Shown here piece by piece: positions 43,718 to 51,735 of a DNA stretch of 63,877 nt; positions within the stretch are counted from its first letter, which is position 1; every line of letters starts with the position of its first letter. Below the pieces are notes generated by a model. It saw nothing but the letters and a program-made list of their open reading frames with translations, was not told where the DNA came from and did not search any database. This DNA is from Janthinobacterium sp. GTDB lineage: Bacteria > Pseudomonadota > Gammaproteobacteria > Burkholderiales > Burkholderiaceae_D. The stretch lies in contig JANXSQ010000263.1 of the NCBI GenBank assembly GCA_025356595.1, forward strand, positions 1 through 63,877, given 5' to 3'. Position numbers and translations under genes: made by a program.

Positions 43718-44887
43718 TCAGGCGGCGCGCAGTGCGCCGGCCCGCCCCACCACCGGCAGGAAATTCGTCGGATACAGACGGTCGCGCAGCGCCATGAAGG
43801 GCCGCTCGACCAGGCGATACAGCAGCCAGCCGCCCGCCAGGGAGGCGAGCACGATGAGCGGCATTTCCAGCGCCGGCCGCAGGGTGCCGTTCCTCACCAG
43901 GCCGTGCAGGATGGCGGCGATCGGCTTGTGCGTCAGGTAGATCGCGTACGACCACGCCGCCACATGGGCCGCGCCGGGCACGCGCAGCCGATACAAGCAG
44001 GACGTCGGACTGAGCGCCGCCAGCACCAGCACGGCGAAGGCCAGCGCCAGCAGGGAATAGCCGAAGCCGCTCATGAAATAGCCGTAACCGTAGTCCTCGA
44101 TGTAGTAATCGCGCACGATCAGCGCGAACAGGAGGGCCAGCGCCGACATCCCGGCGGCCAGCGTCGCGTTGCCCCAACCCAGGGCGCGCCGCCACGCGGC
44201 CGGATGGAAATTCTTCAGCATCGCCAGGCCGACCCCGGGCAACAATTCATCGAAGCGGCACAGGGTGGAGTAATACACATTCGGATAGTACAACTGCGGC
44301 GCGCCGTCGGCGATGCGGCCGTATTCCAGCCACAAGAGGCTGCGCGTGGCGATGCCGGCCAGGATCAGCGCGGCCAGCAGCAGCCAGGCCGAGCGCATCG
44401 TTTTGCCGAACTTGCAGGCGAGCAGGATGACGGCCGGCAGCAGCAGGTAGAACTGCTCCTCGATGCACAGCGACCAGGCGTGCGAAAACGCCGTGCCGGG
44501 GAGCAGGCCGATGTTCTGCGTGAAGGTGAGGAATTTCCACAGGGGCGGCATGGCGCCGCCGCCCATCAACAGGGGAAACAAGGCGTACAGCGCCAGCACC
44601 ACGTAGAAATTCGGCAGGGTGCGCAAAAGCCGGCGCGCGTAGTACGCCTTCAGCGACAGCGCCCTGCCCTGCACGATGCCGGAAAACAGTTGATTGCTGA
44701 TCAAATAGCCGCTCAGCACGAAGAACAGGTCGACGCCGCTCCAGCCCACCGTGCTGGCCCAGCCGAAGCTGGCCTCGCCGCTGACGAAGCACATGTAGTG
44801 GTACATGAAGACGAGCGCGATGGCCAGCGCGCGCAGCGTGTCCAGGCCGTCGTTGCGGCGGACGTGCAAAGGTGTGGCTATGGTCAT
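43718..44887 (-). CDS. Acyltransferase-3 family membrane protein
   Basis: 389 residues with about ten membrane helices. RRNDGLDTLRALAIALVFMY is the opening with the Arg of this family; GVDLFFVLSGYLISNQLF and LCIEEQFYLLLPAVILL follow. These enzymes move acyl groups (often acetyl) to sugars of lipopolysaccharide or exopolysaccharide across the inner membrane. The acceptor is unknown. Convergent with the MFS gene by five bases. Confidence 0.9.
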   Translation of the reverse strand: MTIATPLHVRRNDGLDTLRALAIALVFMYHYMCFVSGEASFGWASTVGWSGVDLFFVLSGYLISNQLFSGIVQGRALSLKAYYARRLLRTLPNFYVVLALYALFPLLMGGGAMPPLWKFLTFTQNIGLLPGTAFSHAWSLCIEEQFYLLLPAVILLACKFGKTMRSAWLLLAALILAGIATRSLLWLEYGRIADGAPQLYYPNVYYSTLCRFDELLPGVGLAMLKNFHPAAWRRALGWGNATLAAGMSALALLFALIVRDYYIEDYGYGYFMSGFGYSLLALAFAVLVLAALSPTSCLYRLRVPGAAHVAAWSYAIYLTHKPIAAILHGLVRNGTLRPALEMPLIVLASLAGGWLLYRLVERPFMALRDRLYPTNFLPVVGRAGALRAA

Positions 44888-45202
44888 GAGATGGGACGGG
44901 ATGGGGTGGCGGAGGGCAGGCTTGTTGCACCGTGCGGTAGCGGTGTATTTTATTTAATTTAAAACAAAATTAATATAAAAATAGTGAAACTTTTCTGCGG
45001 CCGGAGCAAGTCTTCCGCGAGCAGAAAACAGCGCCGGACAAACCGTGTCGGCCCCCGCCGCCACAGGAGGGGGCTGGCCGCAGGTTTTGCGCCCGCAAGC
45101 GCGCGAGAATCGCGCGGCGGCCGATGTCGTCGGCGGACATTGCGTTCGCTTCGGCGCCGCCCACAATCCGAAACGGCTGCGACAGCGCCACCCGCCAGGC
45201 GC
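44888..45202. other. Intergenic region
   Basis: 315 bases between two minus-strand genes. The part nearest the acyltransferase gene (44940-44990) is AT-rich and may hold its promoter; the rest shows nothing I can name. Confidence 0.45.
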
Positions 45203-46051
45203 CTAGGCGGTGATGAATTGACGCAGCCGGGCAAAGGCCGCCACCGGCGCGTCGCGCCACACGCCGTGGCCGCAGCCGTCGAAGCGCTCGAATTGCACCA
45301 AATGTTGCGGCAAGGCGGCGGCAATGTCGCGCGCGTCGTCCAGGGTGCAGACGGGATCGCTTTCTCCGGCCAGCACCAGTACCGGACATAGGGCATGGGC
45401 CAGGCCCGGCAACAGGTCCATCGTCTGCTGTTCGCCCGCCGCCCATGCATAGAGGATATCGCGGCTGACGATGGCGCGCCGCGCCGCGTCCCCGTTGGCT
45501 GCGGGGCGCACCGAATACAGCGGCTTGCACAACTGGAGATAGGGAGCGTAGGTCGCGGCGCACGGCTCGCTCCAGAAGCGCTGCGCCGCCGCGCGCGCCG
45601 CCGGCCCGCCAAGCTTTTCGAACATGGCAAGTTTGCGTCCCAGGCCGAGACTGGCCGACGTGCTCGACAGGATGACCTTGGCCGGGTGGCCCGGATGGCG
45701 CGCCAGATAGCGCTGCGCGACGAAGCCGCCGAACGATTGCCCCAGCACGATGGGTTGGCTGATGCCGAGCGCGTCGCACAGTCTCACCACATCATCGGCA
45801 AAGGTATCGAGCGTCCATTCCCGCGGCGGACAGGCATCGCTGCGGCCGTGGCCGCGATGGTCGTAATAGACGATCTGGGCGATGTCGGCCAACTGGGAAA
45901 ACGCCGGTTTGAAGGCCGTATGGTCGTATCCCGGCCCGCCGTGAAGCAGGACCAGCGTGGGCTTGTCGCGCATGAGCGGCCCGTCCGGCACCAGGCCGGC
46001 GCCTTCGATATCGACGTACAGTCGCACATTCTGTTCTATCTGAATCTTCAT
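45203..46051 (-). CDS. Alpha/beta hydrolase (proline-iminopeptidase-like)
   Basis: 282 residues. TLVLLHGGPGYDHTAFKPAF carries the HGGPG oxyanion-hole motif, IVYYDHRGHGRSDACPP is the canonical second block, and PIVLGQSFGGFVAQRYLA holds the nucleophile elbow GQSFG. The DPVCTLDDARDIAAAL and final CGHGVWRD blocks supply the acid and His. HGGPG is characteristic of prolyl aminopeptidases, but the substrate is not fixed. No signal peptide. Confidence 0.88.
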   Translation of the reverse strand: MKIQIEQNVRLYVDIEGAGLVPDGPLMRDKPTLVLLHGGPGYDHTAFKPAFSQLADIAQIVYYDHRGHGRSDACPPREWTLDTFADDVVRLCDALGISQPIVLGQSFGGFVAQRYLARHPGHPAKVILSSTSASLGLGRKLAMFEKLGGPAARAAAQRFWSEPCAATYAPYLQLCKPLYSVRPAANGDAARRAIVSRDILYAWAAGEQQTMDLLPGLAHALCPVLVLAGESDPVCTLDDARDIAAALPQHLVQFERFDGCGHGVWRDAPVAAFARLRQFITA

Positions 46052-46419
46052 GGATGCCCTTCAGGACGACGCTAATCAGGAGCCGCGAGGCATGGCCGGG
46101 CCAGGACGATGGGCGCCGACACGCCGTGCAGAGCACCTTGCGGAGAGCGGCATTGTACGTGGCTTTCCGCATGACTGATGCGTTTCAGATAAGAATGAAC
46201 ACACGTGGAAAGCGCTCGAAAAGCTGGCGGACTCCGGCTGGCGCCTGGATCGGCCCAGCGCCTTGATCAGGACGCAGGAGGATACAAGACGGCGACGGCG
46301 CGGCCGCTGGCGCGGCGCCGATTCGCCGGGTGCGGCCGACGCCGCAAGAAATTGCGCTTGCCTGCGGACGCGCGAAGCCCGATGATGGCGGCCATCAATA
46401 TTGCTTAGGAATACAGCCC
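46052..46419. other. Divergent intergenic region
   Basis: 368 bases between the hydrolase gene and the SirB2-like gene. I see no convincing gene or structured RNA. Confidence 0.4.
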
Positions 46420-46797
46420 ATGTCTTACCTCGCCCTGAAACACTTCCACATGACTTGCGCCATCCTCAGCGGCGTCTTCTTCCTGCTGCGCGGCTGCTGG
46501 ATGCTGGCCGGCTCGGCGCTGCTGCAGCGCCGCTGGGTGAAGATCGCCCCGCACGTCATCGACACCCTGCTCCTGGCCAGCGCCATCGGCCTGGCGGTGT
46601 GGAGCGCCCAATATCCCTTCGCGCAATCCTGGCTGACCGCCAAACTCGTCGCCCTGCTGCTCTACATCGGCCTGGGCACCGTCGCCTTAAAACGCGGCAA
46701 GACCAAGAGCGTGCGCGTGGCCGCCTTCGTCGCCGCGCTGGCCGCCTTCGCCTACATCGTCGCCGTCGCCGTCAGCAAGCAAGTTGTGCCGTTTTAG
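46420..46797 (+). CDS. SirB2-family membrane protein
   Basis: 125 residues and four membrane helices: MSYLALKHFHMTCAILSGVF, WVKIAPHVIDTLLLASAIGL, LTAKLVALLLYIGLGTVALK and a final helix to KQVVPF. This is the SirB2 (invasion regulator SirB-like) family, of unknown biochemical role. Its TAG stop coincides with the first three bases of the palindromic element that follows. Confidence 0.88.
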   Translation: MSYLALKHFHMTCAILSGVFFLLRGCWMLAGSALLQRRWVKIAPHVIDTLLLASAIGLAVWSAQYPFAQSWLTAKLVALLLYIGLGTVALKRGKTKSVRVAAFVAALAAFAYIVAVAVSKQVVPF

Positions 46798-46956
46798 AGC
46801 CTATCCCAATAGAGAGCGTCGCCGGATGTCGGTCCATCGGGAGCGCGGACAAGGCGCGAGGAGGACGCATGGCTAGCCATGCTACGACGAGCAACGCCGT
46901 CCCCGCTTCCGATGGACCGGCAGCAGGCGGCGCCTCGTCTACTGGGATAGGCTCTA
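46795..46956. repeat. 162-bp near-perfect palindromic element (REP/MITE-like)
   Basis: Terminal inverted repeats TAGAGCCTATCCCA and TGGGATAGGCTCTA bound a long imperfect palindrome. Inner arms include GGTCCATCGG (left) and CCGATGGACC (right), and the centre is the perfect 16-bp GCATGGCTAGCCATGC (46867-46882). Both flanking convergent genes take their TAG stop codons from the element's ends. It probably acts as a bidirectional terminator and may be a mobile MITE. Confidence 0.8.
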
Positions 46957-47418
46957 ATGCGCCCATAAGCGGAACTGCCCCTGCAACGCCATGCCGCCGT
47001 TGATATTCAGGCTGCCCAGGCTGCTGCTGACGGGCGCCAGCGGGTCGCTTTGCACGCTCAGCGACTCGAAGCCGAAATTGCTGTAGCGGACGTAGCTGGG
47101 CAGGCCGATGGCCACATAGTCGGCCCCGTCCGGCATCTTGCGCACGCCCAGGCTGACGGCGAACATATCCACCGTGCCGCGCAGATTCTTGATCACCAGA
47201 TAGCTGTTCTGGCCGTCGCCCTTGAAGCCCAGCGACAGGCGGCTGTCGCTCACGGCGCCGACCAGGGTCGGGTCGTTGAGCACGATGTGGGCGGCGAAGC
47301 TGATGCCGTCGCCGCCGCGCACCTCGGCCAGCTCGGCGTCGCCCAGCGGGCGCAGGGACTGCGCGGCGGCGCCGGCGCAGCACAGCAGTAATAAGGCGGA
47401 GGGGAAAAGGCGGCCCAT
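46954..47418 (-). CDS. Secreted DUF6160-like protein
   Basis: 154 residues: signal peptide (MGRLFPSALLLLCCAGAAAQ), then the shared opening LRPLGDAELAEVRGGDGISF and a beta-rich body, ending FRLWAH. The opening motif (D-x-E-L-x-x-V-x-G-x-DG-I/V-S) and the WAH end recur in the proteins upstream. Last gene of a minus-strand row; its stop codon lies in the palindromic element. Likely exported to the surface with the divergent outer-membrane proteins. Confidence 0.75.
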   Translation of the reverse strand: MGRLFPSALLLLCCAGAAAQSLRPLGDAELAEVRGGDGISFAAHIVLNDPTLVGAVSDSRLSLGFKGDGQNSYLVIKNLRGTVDMFAVSLGVRKMPDGADYVAIGLPSYVRYSNFGFESLSVQSDPLAPVSSSLGSLNINGGMALQGQFRLWAH

Positions 47419-47419
47419 G

Positions 47420-48268
47420 TCAGCGCTTGAACTTGACGTCGAGATACTGGATCTGCATCGAGCCGATGCGCGAGGAGCCCAGGTCGACGGTGGGCTGGCC
47501 GGCGCTGACGAAGGAGATGTTCTCGATCAGCAAGCCGCCGGCCGGCGCCGCGCCGCTGCCCAGGCGCGCGTCCGGCCAGCCGATGCCGACGTGCAGGCGC
47601 GGCCCGCTGTCGTCGACCAGGGCGTTGATGACGGCCGGCTGCGTCGCCACGTCGGCCAGCGCCCAGGCGGTGTTGTTGAAATTGCCGTCGGCGTCGACGC
47701 CGCCCAGGCGGATGCCGCGCAGCGTCATCTGCTCGCTGGCGTCGGCGCGCCCGCGCGGGCGCAGCACCAGCTCGGCGACCGACAGGTTCAGGGCCAGGCC
47801 GAAGGCGATGCCGTCGTTTTGCCGCGGCGTGGAGAACTGCAGGCCGCCGCCGGACCAGACCGCGTCCTTGACGACGACGCTGCCGCCGTCGCGCGCCGCG
47901 CCGTCCGCCGCCACGCCCCAGTCATAGGCGAATTGCCAGCGCTGCTCGGCCTTCGCGTTGCGCGGAAACGCCAGCTGAAAATAATCGGCCAGGCCGACGC
48001 CGCCGGCGACCACGTCGAGCCGGTACGGGTCGCCGAAAGCGTCGCTACTGTCGCTGCGCGAAGCGCTGAGTTTTTCCACGTACAGGCTGCGCCCCGGCGC
48101 CGCCGTGTAGCTGACGCGGGCGTCGCCGGACATGGCGAAGCCGGCCAGGTCGAAACTCACGCCGTCGCCGCCGCGCACGGCCGCCAGGGCCGCGTCGCTC
48201 AGCGGTTGCAGGGCCGCCGCCGGGGCGCAGCACGCCGCCAGGCAGAGCACGACTATGCGCGCGTCCAC
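47420..48268 (-). CDS. Secreted DUF6160-like protein
   Basis: 282 residues. A signal peptide (MDARIVVLCLAACCAPAAA) is followed at once by LQPLSDAALAAVRGGDGVSF, the family opening, and a long beta-rich body ending SSRIGSMQIQYLDVKFKR. The GSM-x-(I/M) element close to the C-terminus is shared with the 171-residue paralogues and with the MshEN fusion. Overlap-free spacing of one base to the next gene implies one operon. Confidence 0.75.
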   Translation of the reverse strand: MDARIVVLCLAACCAPAAALQPLSDAALAAVRGGDGVSFDLAGFAMSGDARVSYTAAPGRSLYVEKLSASRSDSSDAFGDPYRLDVVAGGVGLADYFQLAFPRNAKAEQRWQFAYDWGVAADGAARDGGSVVVKDAVWSGGGLQFSTPRQNDGIAFGLALNLSVAELVLRPRGRADASEQMTLRGIRLGGVDADGNFNNTAWALADVATQPAVINALVDDSGPRLHVGIGWPDARLGSGAAPAGGLLIENISFVSAGQPTVDLGSSRIGSMQIQYLDVKFKR

Positions 48269-48269
48269 C

Positions 48270-49070
48270 TCAGCGCCCCTTCGGCAGATTGGGCGGCGTG
48301 ACGCCGTTCACGCCCAGGGCGACGACCTTGTCGCGCCAGTTCAACCACAGGCCGGCCTGGGCCGGATCGGGCATGGCGCCGCCCGCCGGCGCCTGGAATT
48401 GCACGCCGGTCTTCAACATGGAAATCCAGAAGTCGCGGCTGGGCCCGCTGGCGTCGCCGGCGCGCACCCCGCCCAGCTGCGCCAGCGGCAGGCAGGGCGC
48501 GCTGCAGGCGCCGTCCCAGCGCTTGCCGCCGTTCGGGTCGAGGCGCGAATCGAGGCCAGTGCCGGCGCCGTCGTTCAGGCCGACGCCCACGCGCAGCGAA
48601 CCGGACAGGCTGGCCAGCTTCAGGCCGACGTCGCCGCTGATGCCGTCGAAGCCGACGCGCATGCCGATCACCTCGCGCGCGGCGCCGCTGCCGCGGTAGA
48701 CGAATTCAAAATAGGGATTGCTGATCTGTACGGTGCGGGCGGCGTCGCCGGCGTCGCTGCGGCCGAATTGCAGCAGCGGCATGTCGATGTCGGCGCCCAG
48801 GCCGTTGCGCGCCAGCGTGTATTCGCCCAGGCGCGCGTTGCGGAAATTGGCGCTCAGCGCGATGTCGGCGTCCAGGCCGATGCGGGTGAAATCGAAGCCG
48901 CCCAGGCTGCTGTTGCCCATGGAAATCAAACCCTGCCCGCGCGTGCCCGACAGTTCCTGGTCATTTAGCGGACGCAGCTGGGCGTAAGCCTGCGGCGCGG
49001 CGGCCAGGGCGGCCAGCAACAGCGCGCGGCGCACCCGGCGGCCCGGCGTGAAATGGAAAGAGGTCATCAT
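48270..49070 (-). CDS. Secreted DUF6160-like protein
   Basis: 266 residues. Signal peptide ending ALAAAPQAYA, then QLRPLNDQELSGTRGQGLIS, the family opening. The body is beta-rich with GLDADIALSANF-like strands and one Cys pair (GACSAPC). The C-terminus (NGVTPPNLPKGR) differs from the others. One of several ATGs near 49070 is the start; two adjacent ATGs exist. It is one base from the following gene on the same strand. Confidence 0.72.
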   Translation of the reverse strand: MMTSFHFTPGRRVRRALLLAALAAAPQAYAQLRPLNDQELSGTRGQGLISMGNSSLGGFDFTRIGLDADIALSANFRNARLGEYTLARNGLGADIDMPLLQFGRSDAGDAARTVQISNPYFEFVYRGSGAAREVIGMRVGFDGISGDVGLKLASLSGSLRVGVGLNDGAGTGLDSRLDPNGGKRWDGACSAPCLPLAQLGGVRAGDASGPSRDFWISMLKTGVQFQAPAGGAMPDPAQAGLWLNWRDKVVALGVNGVTPPNLPKGR

Positions 49071-49182
49071 AGTGGCGGCGAGCGCGTGGATGGGGGGGGG
49101 AAAGGGACAGCCGGCCCCGGAAACCGGGGCCGGCTGTCTTGCCGCGCGCCGCCGCCGCAGCGGCCGCGCGCGGCGCCGCAAC

Positions 49183-49698
49183 TTAGTGCGCCCAGATCCA
49201 GACTTGGGTGCCGCGCAGATCGATCTGGTTCATGGCCATCGAACCGAAGGAAGCCGTGCTGTTGCCCATCTTGATGGCGTCGACGGAGACGTTGAGGAAC
49301 TTGCCTGCCTTCACTTGCACGTCGGCCGGGATGGCGATCTGCACCACGTCGCCGCCCTTGGTGGCGCTGTAGAAGGTGCCCGGATCGGTCACGCCGGCGG
49401 CGCCGGCGGCTTGCAGGAAGGAATTGCGGCTCAGGATGTCGATGCTGGCGGCGATCAGGCCGTTGACCTTGATGCCGTTGAAGCTCACCGAACCGCCGCC
49501 CAGGCCGTTCGCGTCGACCACGTCGGTATCGGTGTAGACGAAGGAGTCGATCTTCACGTTCAGGTTCGCCGTGATCGACACGCCGTCCTGGCCGCTGACC
49601 GTGCTCAGTTCGGCGTCCTGGATCGGGGTCATGGCCGAGGCGGCCAGAGCGATGGAGGACAGGGCGGCGGCGATCAGGGTTTTGCTGACAAATTTCAT
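49183..49698 (-). CDS. DUF6160-family surface/pilus-like protein, copy A
   Basis: 171 residues: signal peptide MKFVSKTLIAAALSSIALAA-SA, then MTPIQDAELSTVSGQDGVSI, a strand-rich middle (VKIDSFVYTDTDVVDANGLG) and the end FGSMAMNQIDLRGTQVWIWA-H. It is the FilA-like DUF6160 class seen beside C39 peptidases in putative pilus clusters of Acinetobacter. GGAG precedes the ATG. It differs from copy B at six positions by my count, all in the signal peptide or around residues 97-107. Confidence 0.85.
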   Translation of the reverse strand: MKFVSKTLIAAALSSIALAASAMTPIQDAELSTVSGQDGVSITANLNVKIDSFVYTDTDVVDANGLGGGSVSFNGIKVNGLIAASIDILSRNSFLQAAGAAGVTDPGTFYSATKGGDVVQIAIPADVQVKAGKFLNVSVDAIKMGNSTASFGSMAMNQIDLRGTQVWIWAH

Positions 49699-49805
49699 GG
49701 TGTGTCTCCGAATTGGAATGGTTTTTTTGGTGACGCGGCGGGGAGGATTCCCCTTCGCGCTTCTTAATATTATTTCAAGATTACAGGTCCATCTTAGGGG
49801 CTGGG

Positions 49806-49863
49806 GCGGCGCCGGTAAAGCGCCGCAAGCTGACTCTTCAGGCCAAGCGTCTGGCCTCAAGAG
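49806..49863 (-). other. Two hairpins between the duplicated DUF6160 genes
   Basis: On the minus strand CTCTTGAGGCCA / TGGCCTGAAGAG (one mismatch, 49833-49863) and GCGGCGC / GCGCCGC (49806-49829) follow copy B. No U-tract follows; they may tune read-through into copy A. Confidence 0.5.
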
Positions 49864-49872
49864 CCAGCTCTA

Positions 49873-50388
49873 TCAGTGCGCCCAGATCCAGACTTGGGTG
49901 CCGCGCAGATCGATCTGGTTCATCGCCATCGAGCCGAAGGAAGCCGTGCTGTTGCCCATCTTGATGGCGTCCACGGAGACGTTGAGGAACTTGCCGGCCT
50001 TCACTTGCACGTCGGCCGGAATGGCGATCTGCACCACGTCGCCGCCCGAAACGGCGTTGTAGAAGGTGCCCGGATCGACCACGCCGGCCGCGCCAGCGGC
50101 TTGCAGGAAGGAGTTGCGGCTCAGGATGTCGATGCTGGCGGCGATCAGGCCGTTGACCTTGATGCCGTTGAAGCTGACCGAGCCGCCGCCCAGGCCGTTC
50201 GCGTCGACCACGTCGGTATCGGTGTAGACGAAGGAATCGATCTTGACGTTCAGATTGGCCGTGATCGACACGCCGTCCTGGCCGCTGACCGTGCTCAGTT
50301 CGGCGTCCTGGATCGGGGTCATGGCCGAGGCGGCCAGGGCGATGGAGGACAGGGCTGCGGCGATCAGGGTTTTGGCGAAAAATTTCAT
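49873..50388 (-). CDS. DUF6160-family surface/pilus-like protein, copy B
   Basis: A 171-residue near-duplicate of copy A: signal MKFFAKTLIAAALSSIALAA, then the same PIQDAELSTVSGQDGVSI and the same last 60 residues. GVVDPGTFYNAVSGGD replaces GVTDPGTFYSATKGGD. AAGGAG precedes the ATG at good spacing. Both copies share an upstream box (TCTTAATATTAT in plus-strand reading, at 50513-50524 and 49762-49773), so the duplicated unit includes its promoter region. Confidence 0.85.
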   Translation of the reverse strand: MKFFAKTLIAAALSSIALAASAMTPIQDAELSTVSGQDGVSITANLNVKIDSFVYTDTDVVDANGLGGGSVSFNGIKVNGLIAASIDILSRNSFLQAAGAAGVVDPGTFYNAVSGGDVVQIAIPADVQVKAGKFLNVSVDAIKMGNSTASFGSMAMNQIDLRGTQVWIWAH

Positions 50389-50813
50389 GATATGTATCTC
50401 CTTGGTTTGGTTTGCTTGCGTGGAATATCGAAATTTCTACTGCGGTACCGCGACGCCCGCCCACCGTTTTCAGTGGGCGGCGCTGGCCCGGTCAGGCCCT
50501 GCGCCGCGGGGCTCTTAATATTATGTGAATATTAATTAAATTAATGATAGAAGCTGGCCGGTGCATGGGTCTAGCCTTTCGCGCTGACTTGAAAAGCCAA
50601 ATGCTTGGCCCCGCGAGCCATACAGAGTGGGGGCCGTGCCGCGCCACTGTTGTTTGCGATAGCATGAGTTTTCTGAAAAACATTAGAGGGCCGGATCTAA
50701 TTTTTTTGATTGCTGAGGCGGCGCAAAGCGTGCGTTAATAAGTTACAAAAAAACAAAGAACATTGTCGACTTAATAAAGCACGACCGTTCTATTAGAGAC
50801 TAGTGGAGACAAG
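50389..50813. promoter_or_regulatory. Divergent control region of the pilus-like system
   Basis: 425 bases, AT-rich for this genome. The minus-strand row is probably driven from the TAATATTATG area near 50515-50530. The plus-strand operon would start after 50700; no strong -35/-10 pair is seen. It is the evident place for the AraC-type regulator at 55018 to act. Confidence 0.5.
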
Positions 50814-50936
50814 ATGACAACAGCAATGGGGCGCCAGACGCCGCGGGGAAATCTGTATCCGAACGCCGCGCCGGCGCCGCGCGGCGGCGCCCGCGCGGCG
50901 CGTCCCGGCATGGCGGAGGGCGCGCCATGGGCATGA
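50814..50936 (+). CDS. Putative 40-residue leader peptide overlapping the C39 peptidase start
   Basis: MTTAMGRQTPRGNLYPNAAP continues with an Arg/Gly/Ala-rich half and stops ten bases inside the peptidase gene. GGAGACAAG gives a strong ribosome-binding site. The reading frame differs from the peptidase, so it could couple its translation. The Arg/Ala-rich make-up is also what chance frames in this genome look like. Confidence 0.4.
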   Translation: MTTAMGRQTPRGNLYPNAAPAPRGGARAARPGMAEGAPWA

Positions 50937-51694
50937 TCCTGCTGGGCCTGCTGGCGGCCCTGATCGCCGGCGCCGGCGTGCTGGAGCGCCACACGCCGCT
51001 GGACCGGCCCAAGGGCCAGTACGAGATGCCGCAGCCGCTGCTGGGCGGCGGCAGCTACAGCCAGGCCGTGCAGATGGAGCCCTACGCCGAGCTGAAATAC
51101 CGCCACATCGTACGCCAGGCCTTCGACTACAGCTGCGGCTCGGCCGCCCTGGTGACCATCCTCAATTTCCACCTCGGCCTGAAGGTCAGCGAACAGCAGG
51201 CCATGGAGGGCATGCTGGAAAAGGGCGAGAAGGAAAAGATCATCGAGCGGCGCGGCTTTTCCCTGCTCGACATGAAACGCTACGTCGCCTCGCTGGGCGT
51301 CGAGGGCGCCGGTTTCCGCGCCGAGATGAAGGACTTGCTGAGCCTCGAGCATCCCGCCATCGTGCCCATCGACTACGCCGGCGCGAAACACTTCGTGGTG
51401 CTGCGCGGCATACGCCAGGGCATCGTCTACATCGCCGACCCCTCGGCCGGCAACATCGTCTTCTCGCTGGTCGAATTCGCCACGTTGTGGGACAAGAACA
51501 CCCTCTTCATCCTCTACCCCGCCAAGGACCAGGCGCCGGCGGCGCAACTGGCGCTCAGCGACCAGGAACTGGGCGTGGTCGACATGGACCGCGTCACCGG
51601 CCATGCCCGCCTGGGCGTGCTGGAGAACCAGACCCACCTGCTGGAGCGCGCCATCAACTCCGGCGCCAGCGGCACCTGGATGCGCCGCAACTGA
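50927..51694 (+). CDS. C39-family cysteine peptidase (FilB-like)
   Basis: 255 residues. One N-terminal membrane helix (GMILLGLLAALIAGAGVLE) anchors a periplasmic peptidase. The catalytic Cys is in RQAFDYSCGSAALVTILNFH (Cys about 70), the His in HPAIVPIDYAGAKHFVVLRG (His about 155) and the Asp in IADPSAGN (about 171): the full C39 triad. No ABC transporter domain is attached, which is the stand-alone form found in putative pilus clusters. GGAGGG precedes the ATG. It may process the double-motif DUF6160 proteins. Confidence 0.88.
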   Translation: MGMILLGLLAALIAGAGVLERHTPLDRPKGQYEMPQPLLGGGSYSQAVQMEPYAELKYRHIVRQAFDYSCGSAALVTILNFHLGLKVSEQQAMEGMLEKGEKEKIIERRGFSLLDMKRYVASLGVEGAGFRAEMKDLLSLEHPAIVPIDYAGAKHFVVLRGIRQGIVYIADPSAGNIVFSLVEFATLWDKNTLFILYPAKDQAPAAQLALSDQELGVVDMDRVTGHARLGVLENQTHLLERAINSGASGTWMRRN

Positions 51695-51735
51695 TTTCCT
51701 CCCTTACCGCCACCCTCTCTCGACAAGGACCCACC

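Noticed and set aside
50500..50700. A c-di-GMP riboswitch before the C39 operon
   Set aside because: I looked for the GEMM-I core and stem pairings because of the MshEN link, but found only short fragments (for example AAAGCCAAA) without the required stems.
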